NCBI GenBank assembly: GCA_002717655.1
Contig: PBAY01000051.1
Span: forward strand, 62,001 to 126,000
Reading direction: 5' to 3'
Length of the DNA: 64,000 bases
From: Phycisphaerae bacterium
GTDB taxonomy: Bacteria > Planctomycetota > Phycisphaerae > Phycisphaerales > SM1A02
The notes below the pieces were generated by a model that saw only the letters and a list, made by a program, of their open reading frames with translations, made no database searches and was not told the DNA's origin. The position numbers were made by a program, and so were the translations under genes. Below are positions 10,193 to 18,931 of the stretch, piece by piece (within the stretch, counting starts at the first letter, position 1; every line of letters begins with the position of its first letter).

Positions 10193-10656
10193 CGATCACC
10201 GTCCACCGTCAATCGAACCCGTGCAGCTGGCAAAGGTGTTGCCGCTGTCGATGCCGCAAACCGGGCCGCTTCCATCACTGGAGCAACCCATCCCCATGCC
10301 GTGGATTGATCCGCACGGATGTTCACGAACAATTCGGGCGTTCGACTCATTCGGCTCCGCAGATGCTCGATCAGGTCAAGTTGGCCCGATTCATCAGGCA
10401 TGAACAACAAACCATCAACCTGATAACCAAGGCTTGTTCCATCCGGACCGGGCATGACATTCACCACCGCTCGAGGACCTTCCCCGGGTTGATGTGCTGC
10501 AGAAGGACTGGGCGAAGGCAAGTCCATGACGAGCCGATCCTGGTCCACGATCTGTGAAACAGCAACGAAGAACACCACCAGAAGAAAGACGACGTCAATC
10601 ATCGGTGTCAGGCTCGCCTGCGCACGAGCCGGGCCACGTTGATGAATGATGCTCAT
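10189..10656 (-). CDS. exbD: ExbD/TolR-family proton-channel subunit (first copy)
   Basis: The product has about 155 residues. The N-terminal segment SLTPMIDVVFLLVVFFVAV contains the conserved Asp of the ExbD membrane helix. The periplasmic part (about residues 40-155) has the usual alternating strands and helices, ending VRLTVDGDR. The ATG at 10656 overlaps the exbB stop (TGATG); a TTG just before it is less likely. It is diverged from its neighbour, so the pair could form an ExbD heterodimer over a single ExbB pentamer. The role in energising the vWA/TonB-like protein is inferred from the operon. Confidence 0.92.
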   Translation of the reverse strand: MSIIHQRGPARAQASLTPMIDVVFLLVVFFVAVSQIVDQDRLVMDLPSPSPSAAHQPGEGPRAVVNVMPGPDGTSLGYQVDGLLFMPDESGQLDLIEHLRSRMSRTPELFVNIRADQSTAWGWVAPVMEAARFAASTAATPLPAARVRLTVDGDR

Positions 10657-11405
10657 CAATCAGAACCCGATTCCGCAGGACGAAATCTTGAGATCAGCTG
10701 TTCGGCTTCAGCAGTGGCTTCAAGCGTCAGCTCATCAATTCGATTGCGAATCAACGCATAGCCAGCCAATGCCGGTATCGCGACAACCAATCCCCAGAAG
10801 GTCGTGGTCAAGGCCGTACCGATGCCACCGGCGAGCATGACTGGATCCGCTGAACCTCCACTGGCCACAATGGCGCCGAAGGCGAGAATCATCCCATAGA
10901 CCGTTCCAAACAGCCCGATCATCGGGCTGACCTGACCCAGAACATTCAGCAACTCGATTCGACGAAATCGAATCGTGGTTTCCTCCATCGATGACTGTTC
11001 AAGGCCACGGATCATCGCGTCGTATCCGTTTCCAGCCTGCTGCAATGAACTGGAAAGCACTCGACTGAAATAGCTGTCGTCGGCATTTGCTGCAGATATC
11101 GCATCTTCATAACGACCGTCACGAAGATGACGACCTACCTTTTTCGCAATCGTCTCCGGCATGATCGTTTCACGTCGATTGGCAACGGCCATCGATACGA
11201 TCAATCCGATGCCGAAGACCGACAAGGCAAGCAACAGCCAGATCACGGCGCTGCCCAGCACCTCGAGCCCTCCATCAGCACGACGTGCAATGAAGAAGGC
11301 ATCAGCAAAGGTCTGTTCAACTGGCGCCGCTGATGCTGAAGAAGTTGCAAGCACGATGCCCGACACCATCGCCAGGCCGCCAGTCAATGATCCTGTTCTC
11401 ATCAT
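10656..11405 (-). CDS. exbB: MotA/TolQ/ExbB proton channel family protein
   Basis: The roughly 249-residue product starts with a signal-like or extra hydrophobic segment (residues 1-27). A first membrane helix follows at about 55-75 (VIWLLLALSVFGIGLIVSMAV), then a cytoplasmic loop. Two more membrane helices occur, at about 155-180 (ISPMIGLFGTVYGMILAF) and 190-215. The signature G-L-x-G-T-V-x-G-M is that of ExbB, TolQ and MotA. The ATG at 11405 is preceded by AAGGAGA, a good ribosome-binding site, and overlaps the vWA stop codon by one base. It forms the pentameric motor with the downstream ExbD proteins. Confidence 0.93.
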   Translation of the reverse strand: MMRTGSLTGGLAMVSGIVLATSSASAAPVEQTFADAFFIARRADGGLEVLGSAVIWLLLALSVFGIGLIVSMAVANRRETIMPETIAKKVGRHLRDGRYEDAISAANADDSYFSRVLSSSLQQAGNGYDAMIRGLEQSSMEETTIRFRRIELLNVLGQVSPMIGLFGTVYGMILAFGAIVASGGSADPVMLAGGIGTALTTTFWGLVVAIPALAGYALIRNRIDELTLEATAEAEQLISRFRPAESGSD

Positions 11406-12364
11406 CAAGGATCTCCTTTCGGATGGTCCATCAGTTCAGTTCGAGACATGCCGGTCCAGCCATCAGGGCCTCCATGTCGTTCAGCAATCCTCTGCATGAG
11501 GATTCCCGGATTGATCTCATCATCGCCGATCTGGATGCATTGAACACGGGTCCATCTCAGGCCTGATACCGGATCAGCAATCGGATTGAGCTGATCCAGT
11601 CGTTTGATCATGGCGTCATGGTCTCCGACGGAACCTCCCGCACCATCGAGCCCTTCACTCAGAAGGAAGATGACGTCCGGCTCAAGAGACAGGGCTGCCT
11701 CCATCGCCGCCAGAGGATTCGAGTTGCCGCCGGGAATCAGATTCGACCCTTGCTGCGTCCAACCCAGCGTCTCCTTGATTGAACGAGGGCTGACCCGCTG
11801 CAACCTGTTCGCCGGGGGGACTCCAATCGCCTTGCCTCCCTGAAAGAAGAAGACGGCATAACGTTGCGTGCGATCAAGACGATTCAAGGACTGGCTCAAC
11901 GCCTCGAGTACCAGCGGCAACCAGGTGGTCATGCTTCCACTGGCATCAATGACATAGACGATCGAACGTGCGTTGGTCATCTTCGACCCGGCAAAGCTTG
12001 CGCCGGACTCAATAGATGGCCTGTTGGCTACTGATGACGCATTGAGCACGAGTTGCGTCAGATCTACCGGAGCATCCAACTGGAACTCCACGGGTTCTGG
12101 CGGCTCGACGATCTCCGGCGGCAGATCATCAACTGGTTGCGGCTCGATGTCAGGTAATTCATCCACAGGAAGGAATACCTGTGCCCTGAAGTCAGCGACG
12201 ATGGGACGAGGGGGAGGTCTGTCGTCAGTCTGGATGACAGACCAGGTGACCAGCAATGCAGTCACAACCAGTCCAACATGCAACACGACGGAAGCAAGCC
12301 AGGGGATGATTCGACGACGGTCGCCTCCGCGACGCTGCTTCAATGACGAGGGCCTCCTGCCCAT
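11405..12364 (-). CDS. TonB-like transducer with a von Willebrand factor A domain
   Basis: This 319-residue protein has an unusual layout. A basic cytoplasmic N-terminus leads into one membrane helix (PWLASVVLHVGLVVTALLV). Ser25 and His29 sit at the spacing of the Ser16/His20 pair of the TonB membrane helix that contacts ExbB/ExbD. A proline- and acid-rich spacer follows (residues 48-100, many PP and EPP), again as in TonB. In place of the TonB C-terminal domain there is a von Willebrand A domain with the metal-site motif VIDASGSM (Asp140, Ser142, Ser144). The later metal ligand region reads LLSEG rather than the usual L-T-D-G. GGAAGG precedes the ATG. It is the second gene of the operon, directly before exbB. 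An ExbBD-driven force transducer with a ligand-binding vWA head is inferred. Confidence 0.85.
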   Translation of the reverse strand: MGRRPSSLKQRRGGDRRRIIPWLASVVLHVGLVVTALLVTWSVIQTDDRPPPRPIVADFRAQVFLPVDELPDIEPQPVDDLPPEIVEPPEPVEFQLDAPVDLTQLVLNASSVANRPSIESGASFAGSKMTNARSIVYVIDASGSMTTWLPLVLEALSQSLNRLDRTQRYAVFFFQGGKAIGVPPANRLQRVSPRSIKETLGWTQQGSNLIPGGNSNPLAAMEAALSLEPDVIFLLSEGLDGAGGSVGDHDAMIKRLDQLNPIADPVSGLRWTRVQCIQIGDDEINPGILMQRIAERHGGPDGWTGMSRTELMDHPKGDP

Positions 12365-12386
12365 CCCGTCCCTTCCATCCTGTGAC

Positions 12387-13043
12387 TCAGGATCCGGATG
12401 CTGGCGGTTGAGCTGCCACCTTCACCCGTTCTCCAAAGACCAGCTTGTCCAAGGCCAATACACCTGAACCAGTCAACGCCAGACCGAACGCCAGAACGAA
12501 TCCCGCAAGCTGGAAGTACATCTCATGGAATTGAGCTGGCTCACCTCTCCAGTCAAATGGATTCATGCTGAACATCTCATTGGCCCGCACACTGCTGAAG
12601 GCAAAGGTGGCGCCGAGCAGGCAAGCGAGGAGAAATCCCCACAGGCGAGTGAACAAACCAAGCAGAACCAGTGCGCCGGCAATCATCTGGAAGACCACGA
12701 TGCCCCAAGCCAATGGCACGAGACCGCTCTTGACGCCCCAGTCACTTAGATCCATGGCAATGCGATAGACAGCAGGCCTCGCATTGCTGCTTGCCGCAGC
12801 TGCCCTTGGGGTTTCAGGGTCATCGGACAGATCAGCATCCGTACCCTCCTCCCATGCCACTTGATTCACCTGAACCGGAGCTGAGGCAGACGATTTCATC
12901 GCATCGATCCGAGTCAGTTCGGCATCTGAAAAATCCACCTGAGCGAAGCAGTGATACCAACCGGCAAATAGAAAGGCCGTACCAAGGACGATTCGACTCA
13001 GAAGTGGAAGGAATGATGATCCGGCGGACTGGCTGAAGCTCAT
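12387..13043 (-). CDS. DoxX-family integral membrane protein
   Basis: The roughly 218-residue product has the DoxX pattern of four membrane helices: residues 12-32 (PLLSRIVLGTAFLFAGWYH), 110-135, 140-160 and 182-205. A large hydrophilic insert of about 70 residues follows the first helix, longer than in small DoxX proteins. The first helix has the family's R-x-x-L-G-x-x-F-x-x-x-G pattern. The function of such proteins in bacteria is mostly unknown; some relate to redox or sulfur metabolism. The ATG at 13043 has AGGAG nine bases upstream. The vWA gene starts 22 bases after its stop, so it probably heads the ExbBD/vWA operon. Confidence 0.85.
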   Translation of the reverse strand: MSFSQSAGSSFLPLLSRIVLGTAFLFAGWYHCFAQVDFSDAELTRIDAMKSSASAPVQVNQVAWEEGTDADLSDDPETPRAAAASSNARPAVYRIAMDLSDWGVKSGLVPLAWGIVVFQMIAGALVLLGLFTRLWGFLLACLLGATFAFSSVRANEMFSMNPFDWRGEPAQFHEMYFQLAGFVLAFGLALTGSGVLALDKLVFGERVKVAAQPPASGS

Positions 13044-13162
13044 GAAATCTGCTCCTGACAAGATCCGGGCCTTGATCCCGGGCTTCATGACACGAAAGAG
13101 GTACCATTTGACATCATCGACCCAGAAGCCCGTGAGGCTTCACAGGTATCGTGATACACCGT

Positions 13163-13244
13163 GCGGGTGTGGCGGAACTGGCAGACGCGCTGGATTTAGG
13201 TTCCAGTGGGGCAACCCGTGGAGGTTCGAATCCTCTCACCCGTA
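13163..13244 (+). tRNA. tRNA-Leu (anticodon UAG)
   Basis: An 82-base cloverleaf. The acceptor arm is GCGGGTG paired with CACCCGT (with a G-U first pair), and the discriminator is A. The D-arm follows (GCGGAACTGGCAGACGC). The anticodon stem CTGGA/TCCAG encloses the loop TTTAGGT with anticodon TAG. A long class II variable arm (TGGGGCAACCCGT) and a T-arm GAGGTTCGAATCCTC complete it. The long variable arm and the A discriminator identify leucine. CCA is not encoded. It sits 120 bases from the divergent doxX start. Confidence 0.97.
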
Positions 13245-13353
13245 TTTTCAGCCTGCAAGGGGCCTGCAACCAGGCCCTGCTGCTCCCGCGACCCCCGAGC
13301 TGGGACTGGCTATCCGGCGCAACACTGCTCCAGACGCTACTCTCCCACTTCCG

Positions 13354-14721
13354 ATGACACGGAATAATCAATCAGATTGGTCCATCAATTCCTGGCGAGA
13401 ACGCCCGGCCCTGCATCAACCTGAATATCCGGACAAGGAAGCCCTTCGCGAAGCCGCGACTGAACTGGCTGCGTTTCCGCCGCTTGTGACCTCATGGGAA
13501 GTCGAGCGACTCAAGAGTCGTCTGGGCGAGGCCGCAGAAGGCAAGAGATTTCTCCTTCAAGGTGGCGATTGCGCCGAGCAGTTTCAGGGGTGTGATTCAG
13601 AAGTCATCACCGCCAAGCTGAAGATCCTTCTTCAGATGTCACTGGTACTCGTTCAGGGCACCAGATTGCCGGTCATCAGGGTTGGTCGCCTCGGCGGCCA
13701 GTACGCCAAGCCCAGGTCATCCGCGACCGAGACACGCGATGGCGTCGAACTGCCTTCCTACTTCGGCGACATCGTGAATCGCCCTGCCTTTGATGAAGCA
13801 TCACGCCATCCCGACCCCTGGCGACTGCTTCGCGGGTATGAACGGTCCGCGTTGACCATGAATTTCCTGCGAGCGCTGGTCAGTGGTGGATTTGCGGATC
13901 TTCACCACCCGGAATACTGGGATCTTGCCTGGGTCGAACATTCACCCCGAGCTGCTGAATATCAGGAAATGGTGATGCAGCTTTCCGATGCGGTGCAATT
14001 CATGGAAACGCTGACCGGGATCTCGGTCGGCGATCTTTCAAGAGTCGATTTCTTCACCAGCCATGAAGGACTGCTGCTGGAGTATGAATCAGCATTGACT
14101 CGATCCGTGCCTCGTCGAGACGGCTGGTACAACCTTTCAACACACTTCCCGTGGATCGGCATGCGGACCGCTGCTCCAGATGGCGCACACATCGAGTTCT
14201 TCAGTGGCATCCGAAACCCGATCGGCGTGAAGATCGGGCCAAGCCTCGAACCACATGAGATCCGCAGCTTCATCGAACCACTCATCGACCGCCTGCATCC
14301 AGACAATGAACCTGGCAGACTCACTCTGATCCATCGATATGGCGCCGCGAAGGTCGCCGACCATCTACCAGCCTTGATTGAGGCGGTTCGAGCAACTGGG
14401 CGACAGGTCCTCTTCGTCTGTGATCCGATGCATGGCAATACCCGGACCACGGATGCCGGCATCAAGACTCGACGGTTCGACGACATTCTGCTGGAGCTTG
14501 AACAATCGATCGAGATCCATCGGAACAGTGATTCGCACCTTGGTGGCGTTCACTTCGAGCTGACGGGTGAGAATGTCACGGAATGCACCGGTGGCGCCAG
14601 AGGGTTGACCGATGACGATCTAGGTCAGGGATATCGCTCACTCGTTGATCCAAGACTCAATTATGAGCAGGCACTCGAAATGGCGTTGCTGATCGCCAAA
14701 CGCATCGGCAATCACGCCTAG
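13354..14721 (+). CDS. 3-deoxy-7-phosphoheptulonate synthase, class II (plant/AroA-II type)
   Basis: This enzyme condenses phosphoenolpyruvate and erythrose 4-phosphate, the entry step of the shikimate pathway. The frame opens upstream of the tRNA, but homology starts at the ATG at 13354 (MTRNNQSDWSINSW), giving 455 residues, the normal class II size. Class II signatures present are FLLQGGDCAEQF (metal-binding Cys), RVGRLGGQYAKPRS, FFTSHEGLLLEYE, WIGMRT, FVCDPMHGNT and GGVHFELTGENVTECTGG. The metal ligands Cys, His and Glu of the class are therefore all in place. The gene is transcribed away from tRNA-Leu, 109 bases downstream of it. Confidence 0.97.
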   Translation: MTRNNQSDWSINSWRERPALHQPEYPDKEALREAATELAAFPPLVTSWEVERLKSRLGEAAEGKRFLLQGGDCAEQFQGCDSEVITAKLKILLQMSLVLVQGTRLPVIRVGRLGGQYAKPRSSATETRDGVELPSYFGDIVNRPAFDEASRHPDPWRLLRGYERSALTMNFLRALVSGGFADLHHPEYWDLAWVEHSPRAAEYQEMVMQLSDAVQFMETLTGISVGDLSRVDFFTSHEGLLLEYESALTRSVPRRDGWYNLSTHFPWIGMRTAAPDGAHIEFFSGIRNPIGVKIGPSLEPHEIRSFIEPLIDRLHPDNEPGRLTLIHRYGAAKVADHLPALIEAVRATGRQVLFVCDPMHGNTRTTDAGIKTRRFDDILLELEQSIEIHRNSDSHLGGVHFELTGENVTECTGGARGLTDDDLGQGYRSLVDPRLNYEQALEMALLIAKRIGNHA

Positions 14722-14739
14722 ACGCTGTCCAGTCCGCAA

Positions 14740-15081
14740 CTAGAACCATTCCTTTCGACCAACCATGTAGGTGTCGTAGAACTCCTGCTCCGACTTGGTG
14801 AGATAGAGAATGCCTTCGATCAAACCAATGACGCTCATCACGAATGCACAGGTGCCCAGAGTCAAGACGGAGACCAGAAGCATGATCAAGCCGGTGCTGG
14901 TGTACCCAAGAATGAACTTGTGAATACCCAATGCCCCCATGATGATGCCGAAGATTCCGCACAACAGCTTCTTCTGTTGAACTTCCTCTTGAATGAACGG
15001 AATGATCTGCAGTGGCTCGGAATCAAGCTGAGCTTCGGAATCCAAAGGACTCATGGGTTCAAGTGGTTGATGCTCATTCAT
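14740..15081 (-). CDS. TM2 domain-containing membrane protein
   Basis: A 113-residue product whose second half is a TM2 domain: two closely spaced membrane helices with the sequence LCGIFGIIMGALGIHKFILGYTS...GLIMLLVS. It includes the typical G-x-x-G-x-H-x-F-Y/I-L-G motif near residues 45-55. The N-terminal 35 residues are acidic and disordered-looking. The C-terminus continues with a short helix (GLIEGILYLTKSEQEFYDTYM). The start is the ATG at 15081; an upstream start would add 13 residues. TM2 proteins have no well-defined bacterial function. It is convergent with the DAHP synthase gene, 18 bases apart. Confidence 0.85.
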   Translation of the reverse strand: MNEHQPLEPMSPLDSEAQLDSEPLQIIPFIQEEVQQKKLLCGIFGIIMGALGIHKFILGYTSTGLIMLLVSVLTLGTCAFVMSVIGLIEGILYLTKSEQEFYDTYMVGRKEWF

Positions 15082-15437
15082 GGCGTATGGACCTTGTCGA
15101 CAAACATGTGCTGGACTCAACTGCTCCTCGATGGCAGCAAGATGCTAGCACGCCATGTTCCGTGGATGAACTCGATGAGGACAAGCGGGTCTGAGAACAT
15201 CTCCAACCGATGTTGCGTACCAAACGCCTGATTTCAAAGCTGAATTCGACTGCCAGCTGACACGACGAGACGGATGCAGGACAACCAGAATCAGCATCGC
15301 CAGACCACCAGTGGCTGGTTCATCCAGCAGTGATGACATCCAAGAGGCCTTGGATGCCGCAGGTCGACCCTCCTCCATGAGGAGTCTGCAGCATTGAGCG
15401 AGACAACAGATGAATCCTGCGGATACACTGCGTCCCC
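15082..15437. other. Intergenic region between TM2 and ketosynthase genes
   Basis: These 356 bases hold no supported gene; the open frames are short and have no start signals. TACACT at 15424-15429 resembles a -10 element and lies only 9 bases before the ketosynthase ATG, so that transcript may have a very short leader. Confidence 0.3.
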
Positions 15438-16754
15438 ATGAGCGCTTCAGTCGTGATTTCAGGCATCGGACCCGTCTCTGCATTGGGACTCGGAATCGAG
15501 CCAACCTGGGATGCAATGACCCAGGGCCGAACCGGCCTCAGCCCCATCACAGGGTTTGATGCCACGGGGTTTCCATGCACGATCGCAGGTGAAGTCGACA
15601 ACGAAACCTTCTCGATTCGCAAACTCGTCCCGAAGTCCTATCGCAAGGCCACCAAGGTCATGTGTCGCGACATCGAACTCGCCATCGGCGCAGCTGCTGC
15701 CGCGGTCGAAGATGCCGGCCTGATCACTGCTGCTGATGCAGAAGGTCGTGAACCGACCATTGATCCAACCAGAATGGGATGTCATATCGGCGCTGGATTG
15801 ATCTGCTCCGATGTCAATGAACTTGCCGCAGCCCTCTGGCCCAGCCGAGGAGAAGATGGAAACTTCGATCTCCACCACTGGGGCGAACAGGGCATGGAGA
15901 ACCTGACACCACTCTGGTTGCTGAAGTATCTCCCGAACATGCTGGCCTGCCACGTGACCATCGTTCATGAATGTCGTGGTCCGAGCAATACGATCACCTG
16001 CTGCGAATCGAGCAGTGCGCTTTCACTCGGCGAGTCGCTTCGCGTGATTGAACGAGGTGACGCCGACGCCTGCCTGACCGGCGGAGCTGAAAGCCGGCTC
16101 AATCCCATGGCCTTCTATCGACAATGGTGCTCGAACAGGCTCATCGGAACCACGGCTGATGATGATCCGGGTTCACTGGTACGACCGTTCGCCTCGGATG
16201 CCCAAGGCACGTTGCTTGGCGAAGGTGGAGGCATCCTCGTTCTTGAATCCGCTGAATCGGTTGCCAATCGCAATGGCAATGTCCGAGCCACGGTCGAAGC
16301 CTTTGCCTGCACCCAGACCTGCGACGACAACGAATTCGGCGCCTCGCCGATGTCCATCGGGGACGCCATGGATTTCGCCATGCAGTCGGCTGGATGCACC
16401 CCGGACGATCTTGACGCGATCATTCCTCTGGGAAGTGGAATTCCAGCCATCGATGCAGCAGAACGTGAGGCCATGCAGAACATCCTCGGCGATCGAGCAG
16501 GTTCGATCCCGATCATCTGCACCATTCCCTATACCGGCAACTGCACGGCAGGCAACGGGGCGATCGGACTCTGTGTCGCCGCGGCGGCACTGAGCAAGCA
16601 GCAACTTCCGGCTCGACTCAACGGGGGATCGCCCGATGGCCTTCAGGCGGGAACAGCCCCTGCGACCGATGCCTCGCTGAATCGCATCATGGTGACCAGC
16701 GCCAGTCAGGGTGGTCAGAACACCGCCGTCATTCTGGGGAGGGCGGGCACATGA
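15438..16754 (+). CDS. Beta-ketoacyl synthase-like protein lacking both catalytic histidines
   Basis: The 438-residue protein has the full two-half thiolase fold of a KAS II-type synthase. It begins VVISGIGPVSALG, and RGDADACLTGGAES, LGEGGGILVLES and a terminal SASQGGQNTAVIL are recognisable. The acyl-accepting cysteine is kept (Cys189 in ITCCESS). The first catalytic His (normally A-H-G-T-x-T) is replaced by Leu331 (IIPLGSGIP). In the second motif (normally T-K-S-x-x-G-H) Lys becomes Ile363 and His becomes Asn368 (CTIPYTGNCT). It cannot condense acyl chains by the normal mechanism. It overlaps the following intact fabF-type gene by 4 bases, so the two are probably made in equal amounts and may form a heterodimer like the KS-alpha/chain-length-factor pairs. 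The partner role is inference. Confidence 0.88.
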   Translation: MSASVVISGIGPVSALGLGIEPTWDAMTQGRTGLSPITGFDATGFPCTIAGEVDNETFSIRKLVPKSYRKATKVMCRDIELAIGAAAAAVEDAGLITAADAEGREPTIDPTRMGCHIGAGLICSDVNELAAALWPSRGEDGNFDLHHWGEQGMENLTPLWLLKYLPNMLACHVTIVHECRGPSNTITCCESSSALSLGESLRVIERGDADACLTGGAESRLNPMAFYRQWCSNRLIGTTADDDPGSLVRPFASDAQGTLLGEGGGILVLESAESVANRNGNVRATVEAFACTQTCDDNEFGASPMSIGDAMDFAMQSAGCTPDDLDAIIPLGSGIPAIDAAEREAMQNILGDRAGSIPIICTIPYTGNCTAGNGAIGLCVAAAALSKQQLPARLNGGSPDGLQAGTAPATDASLNRIMVTSASQGGQNTAVILGRAGT

Positions 16755-18061
16755 GTGGACGAATCGTCATCACCGGCGGCGGATGGATTACGCCACTTGG
16801 CCATGATCTTGAATCGGTCTGGAAGCGACTGGTGGCCGGAGAAACGGCCGTCGACACGATTCGTCGTTTCGATGCCTCGACGTTCCCGACACAGTTCGCT
16901 TCACAGATCAAGGATTACGACTGGCGGGACTATGTCGATGACGCTTCGATTCACGGCAATCCCGGCAAGCACACCTCGTTCGCGCTGGGCGCCGCGCGTC
17001 AGGCCTGGGAGATGGCTGGACTGGGCGACTTCACGGATCTGGATCGTCGACGCGTCGGACTGTATCTCGGCGCCGGAGAAGGTGTCCTTAACTTCGACTC
17101 GTATCAGAAGACTTCGCTGGCTGGATGGGATCAGGAAAAACGCACCGTCCTTGGACAGGAGTGGATCGATGCCGCTCGTGAACACATCGACGGCGCCGAT
17201 GAACTGGCCCAGGAACCGAACATGCCGGTGTGCCACATCGCTCGCGAGTTCGGACTGCGTGGCCCGTCGTTCAACTGCCTGACGGCCTGCGCCGCCAGCA
17301 CACAGGCGATCGGGGAAGCCTGGACGATTCTTCGTCGTGGTGATGCCGATGTGATGGTCAGTGGCGGAACCCACACCATGCTTCATGTGCTTGGACTCAC
17401 CGGCTTCAATCGCCTGACCGCGCTCTCGACACGCAATGACGACTTCATGCACGCTTCCCGCCCCTTCAGCCGATCTCGCGATGGCTTCGTCATGGGCGAA
17501 GGCTCCGGAATCGTCATTCTGGAAACGCTCGAACATGCCCAAGCCCGCGGCGCGAACATTCTGGCCGAGATCATCGGCTACGGAAGCAGTGCCGATGCCT
17601 ATCGCATCACTGACATCCATCCGGAAGGACGAGGACCCGCCGCGGCCATGGAACTGGCGCTGCATCGTGCCGGTATCGATCCGCATGACCAAGGCGATCC
17701 TGCACCGGTGCAGTACATCTCGGCACATGGAACCAGCACCAAGGAAAATGATTCGATCGAAACACTCGCAGTCAAACGCGTATTCGGCGACAACGCGCCA
17801 CGTATCCCCATGACCAGCATCAAATCGATGATGGGACATCTGATCGCAGCCGCTGGTGCGGTCGAATGCATCGCCGCCCTGCTCACGATGCGGGACGGCA
17901 TCATTCCTCCGACGATCAATCTCACCGAACCGGACCCTGCACTTGATCTTGACTATGTTCCAAATGAAGCACGTCACACACCGGTCACGACCTGCCTGAG
18001 CAACTCGTTCGGCTTCGGTGGACAGAACGATACGCTTGTTCTTCATCGACCGGATTTCTGA
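16751..18061 (+). CDS. Beta-ketoacyl-ACP synthase II-type
   Basis: A 436-residue condensing enzyme with the complete catalytic triad: Cys in CLTACAAST, first His in SAHGTSTKEND and second His in KSMMGHLIAAAGAVE. The C-terminal signature CLSNSFGFGGQNDTLVL is also present. It elongates acyl-ACP with malonyl-ACP in fatty-acid or polyketide synthesis. The start codon overlaps the preceding pseudo-ketosynthase stop (ATGA). No acyl carrier protein, acyltransferase or ketoreductase gene is adjacent, so whether it is the housekeeping FabF or serves a special lipid with its partner cannot be read from here. panC follows after 42 bases. Confidence 0.92.
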   Translation: MSGRIVITGGGWITPLGHDLESVWKRLVAGETAVDTIRRFDASTFPTQFASQIKDYDWRDYVDDASIHGNPGKHTSFALGAARQAWEMAGLGDFTDLDRRRVGLYLGAGEGVLNFDSYQKTSLAGWDQEKRTVLGQEWIDAAREHIDGADELAQEPNMPVCHIAREFGLRGPSFNCLTACAASTQAIGEAWTILRRGDADVMVSGGTHTMLHVLGLTGFNRLTALSTRNDDFMHASRPFSRSRDGFVMGEGSGIVILETLEHAQARGANILAEIIGYGSSADAYRITDIHPEGRGPAAAMELALHRAGIDPHDQGDPAPVQYISAHGTSTKENDSIETLAVKRVFGDNAPRIPMTSIKSMMGHLIAAAGAVECIAALLTMRDGIIPPTINLTEPDPALDLDYVPNEARHTPVTTCLSNSFGFGGQNDTLVLHRPDF

Positions 18062-18103
18062 TTCAAGCGAAGGAGTCCTTCGACTTCTTCTTCCCTTCTC
18101 AAC

Positions 18104-18925
18104 ATGAGTCTTCGTGTCATCAACGACATCCCGGAACTGGCTGACGTCCAGGGTCTGACCTTCGTTCCGACGATGGGCGCCCTGCATGACGGACATCTGT
18201 CTCTGGTTCGCGCCGGTCTCGAGTACGGCGAACCGGTCGTCATGAGCATCTATGTGAATCCGACACAGTTCGCGCCGGGTGAAGATTTCGAAACCTATCC
18301 GAGACCGGTCGAAGTCGATCTTGAGAAAGCAGAAGCCGCCGGCGCTTCGATCGTCTTCCTTCCGGATCACGAGGTGATGTATCCCAAGGAAGACCTGCCG
18401 GTCTGTCCCCCACTTCCTGCGATTGCCACTGAACCGAAACTTGAAGACTGTTTCCGTCCGCACTTCTTTACCGGTGTCTGCACCGTGGTGGCAAGACTGC
18501 TTGATCTGGTCCAACCGGGTCGCATGATCATGGGCGAAAAGGATTATCAGCAGTTGCGTGTCTTGCAGGAGATGGTGGCCGCCGATCGGAATCGATGGCC
18601 GGAGGTTCAGGTGCTCGGCAGCCCCACGATTCGTGAACCTGACGGCCTGGCGATGAGCAGTCGCAACGCGTATCTCGCAGAGCGCGATCGCGAACGTGCG
18701 CTGGGTCTGGTTCGTGCCATCGAAGCTGCTCGATCGCAGGACGATGCAGGCTCAGCTGAAGCACGCATGTGTCAGGTACTCGAGGATCATGATCTTCGCG
18801 TCGACTACGCCGTAGTCCGCGATGCGGACTCACTCCTGCCGGTCACCGGATCTCCCTCGAACCATCGTGCCTTGATCGCCGCTCATCTGGATGCAGTTCG
18901 CCTGATTGACAATCAGGCGTTGTGA
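18104..18925 (+). CDS. panC: Pantothenate synthetase (pantoate-beta-alanine ligase)
   Basis: PanC joins pantoate and beta-alanine using ATP, making pantothenate for coenzyme A. The 273-residue product has the nucleotidyltransferase-fold motif VPTMGALHDGHLSLVR with the HxGH-like D-G-H, then MSIYVNPTQF. The substrate-binding stretch HFFTGVCTVVARLLDLVQP and the KMSKS-equivalent MGEKDYQQL follow, and REPDGLAMSSRNAYL is typical of the family. Length and motif order are normal. It may be read with the ketosynthase pair 42 bases upstream, which would couple CoA supply with acyl-chain synthesis; the link is only positional. Confidence 0.97.
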   Translation: MSLRVINDIPELADVQGLTFVPTMGALHDGHLSLVRAGLEYGEPVVMSIYVNPTQFAPGEDFETYPRPVEVDLEKAEAAGASIVFLPDHEVMYPKEDLPVCPPLPAIATEPKLEDCFRPHFFTGVCTVVARLLDLVQPGRMIMGEKDYQQLRVLQEMVAADRNRWPEVQVLGSPTIREPDGLAMSSRNAYLAERDRERALGLVRAIEAARSQDDAGSAEARMCQVLEDHDLRVDYAVVRDADSLLPVTGSPSNHRALIAAHLDAVRLIDNQAL

Positions 18926-18931
18926 TCCAAC

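Noticed and set aside
13042-13353. N-terminal extension of the DAHP synthase frame across the tRNA
   Set aside because: The extension covers tRNA-Leu and lacks similarity; the ATG at 13354 gives the normal class II length.
16901-18514. A 537-codon minus-strand open frame opposite the ketosynthase and panC genes
   Set aside because: It lies fully over strongly supported plus-strand genes (fabF-type and panC). It has no family resemblance and no ribosome-binding site, and is an effect of codon bias on the opposite strand.
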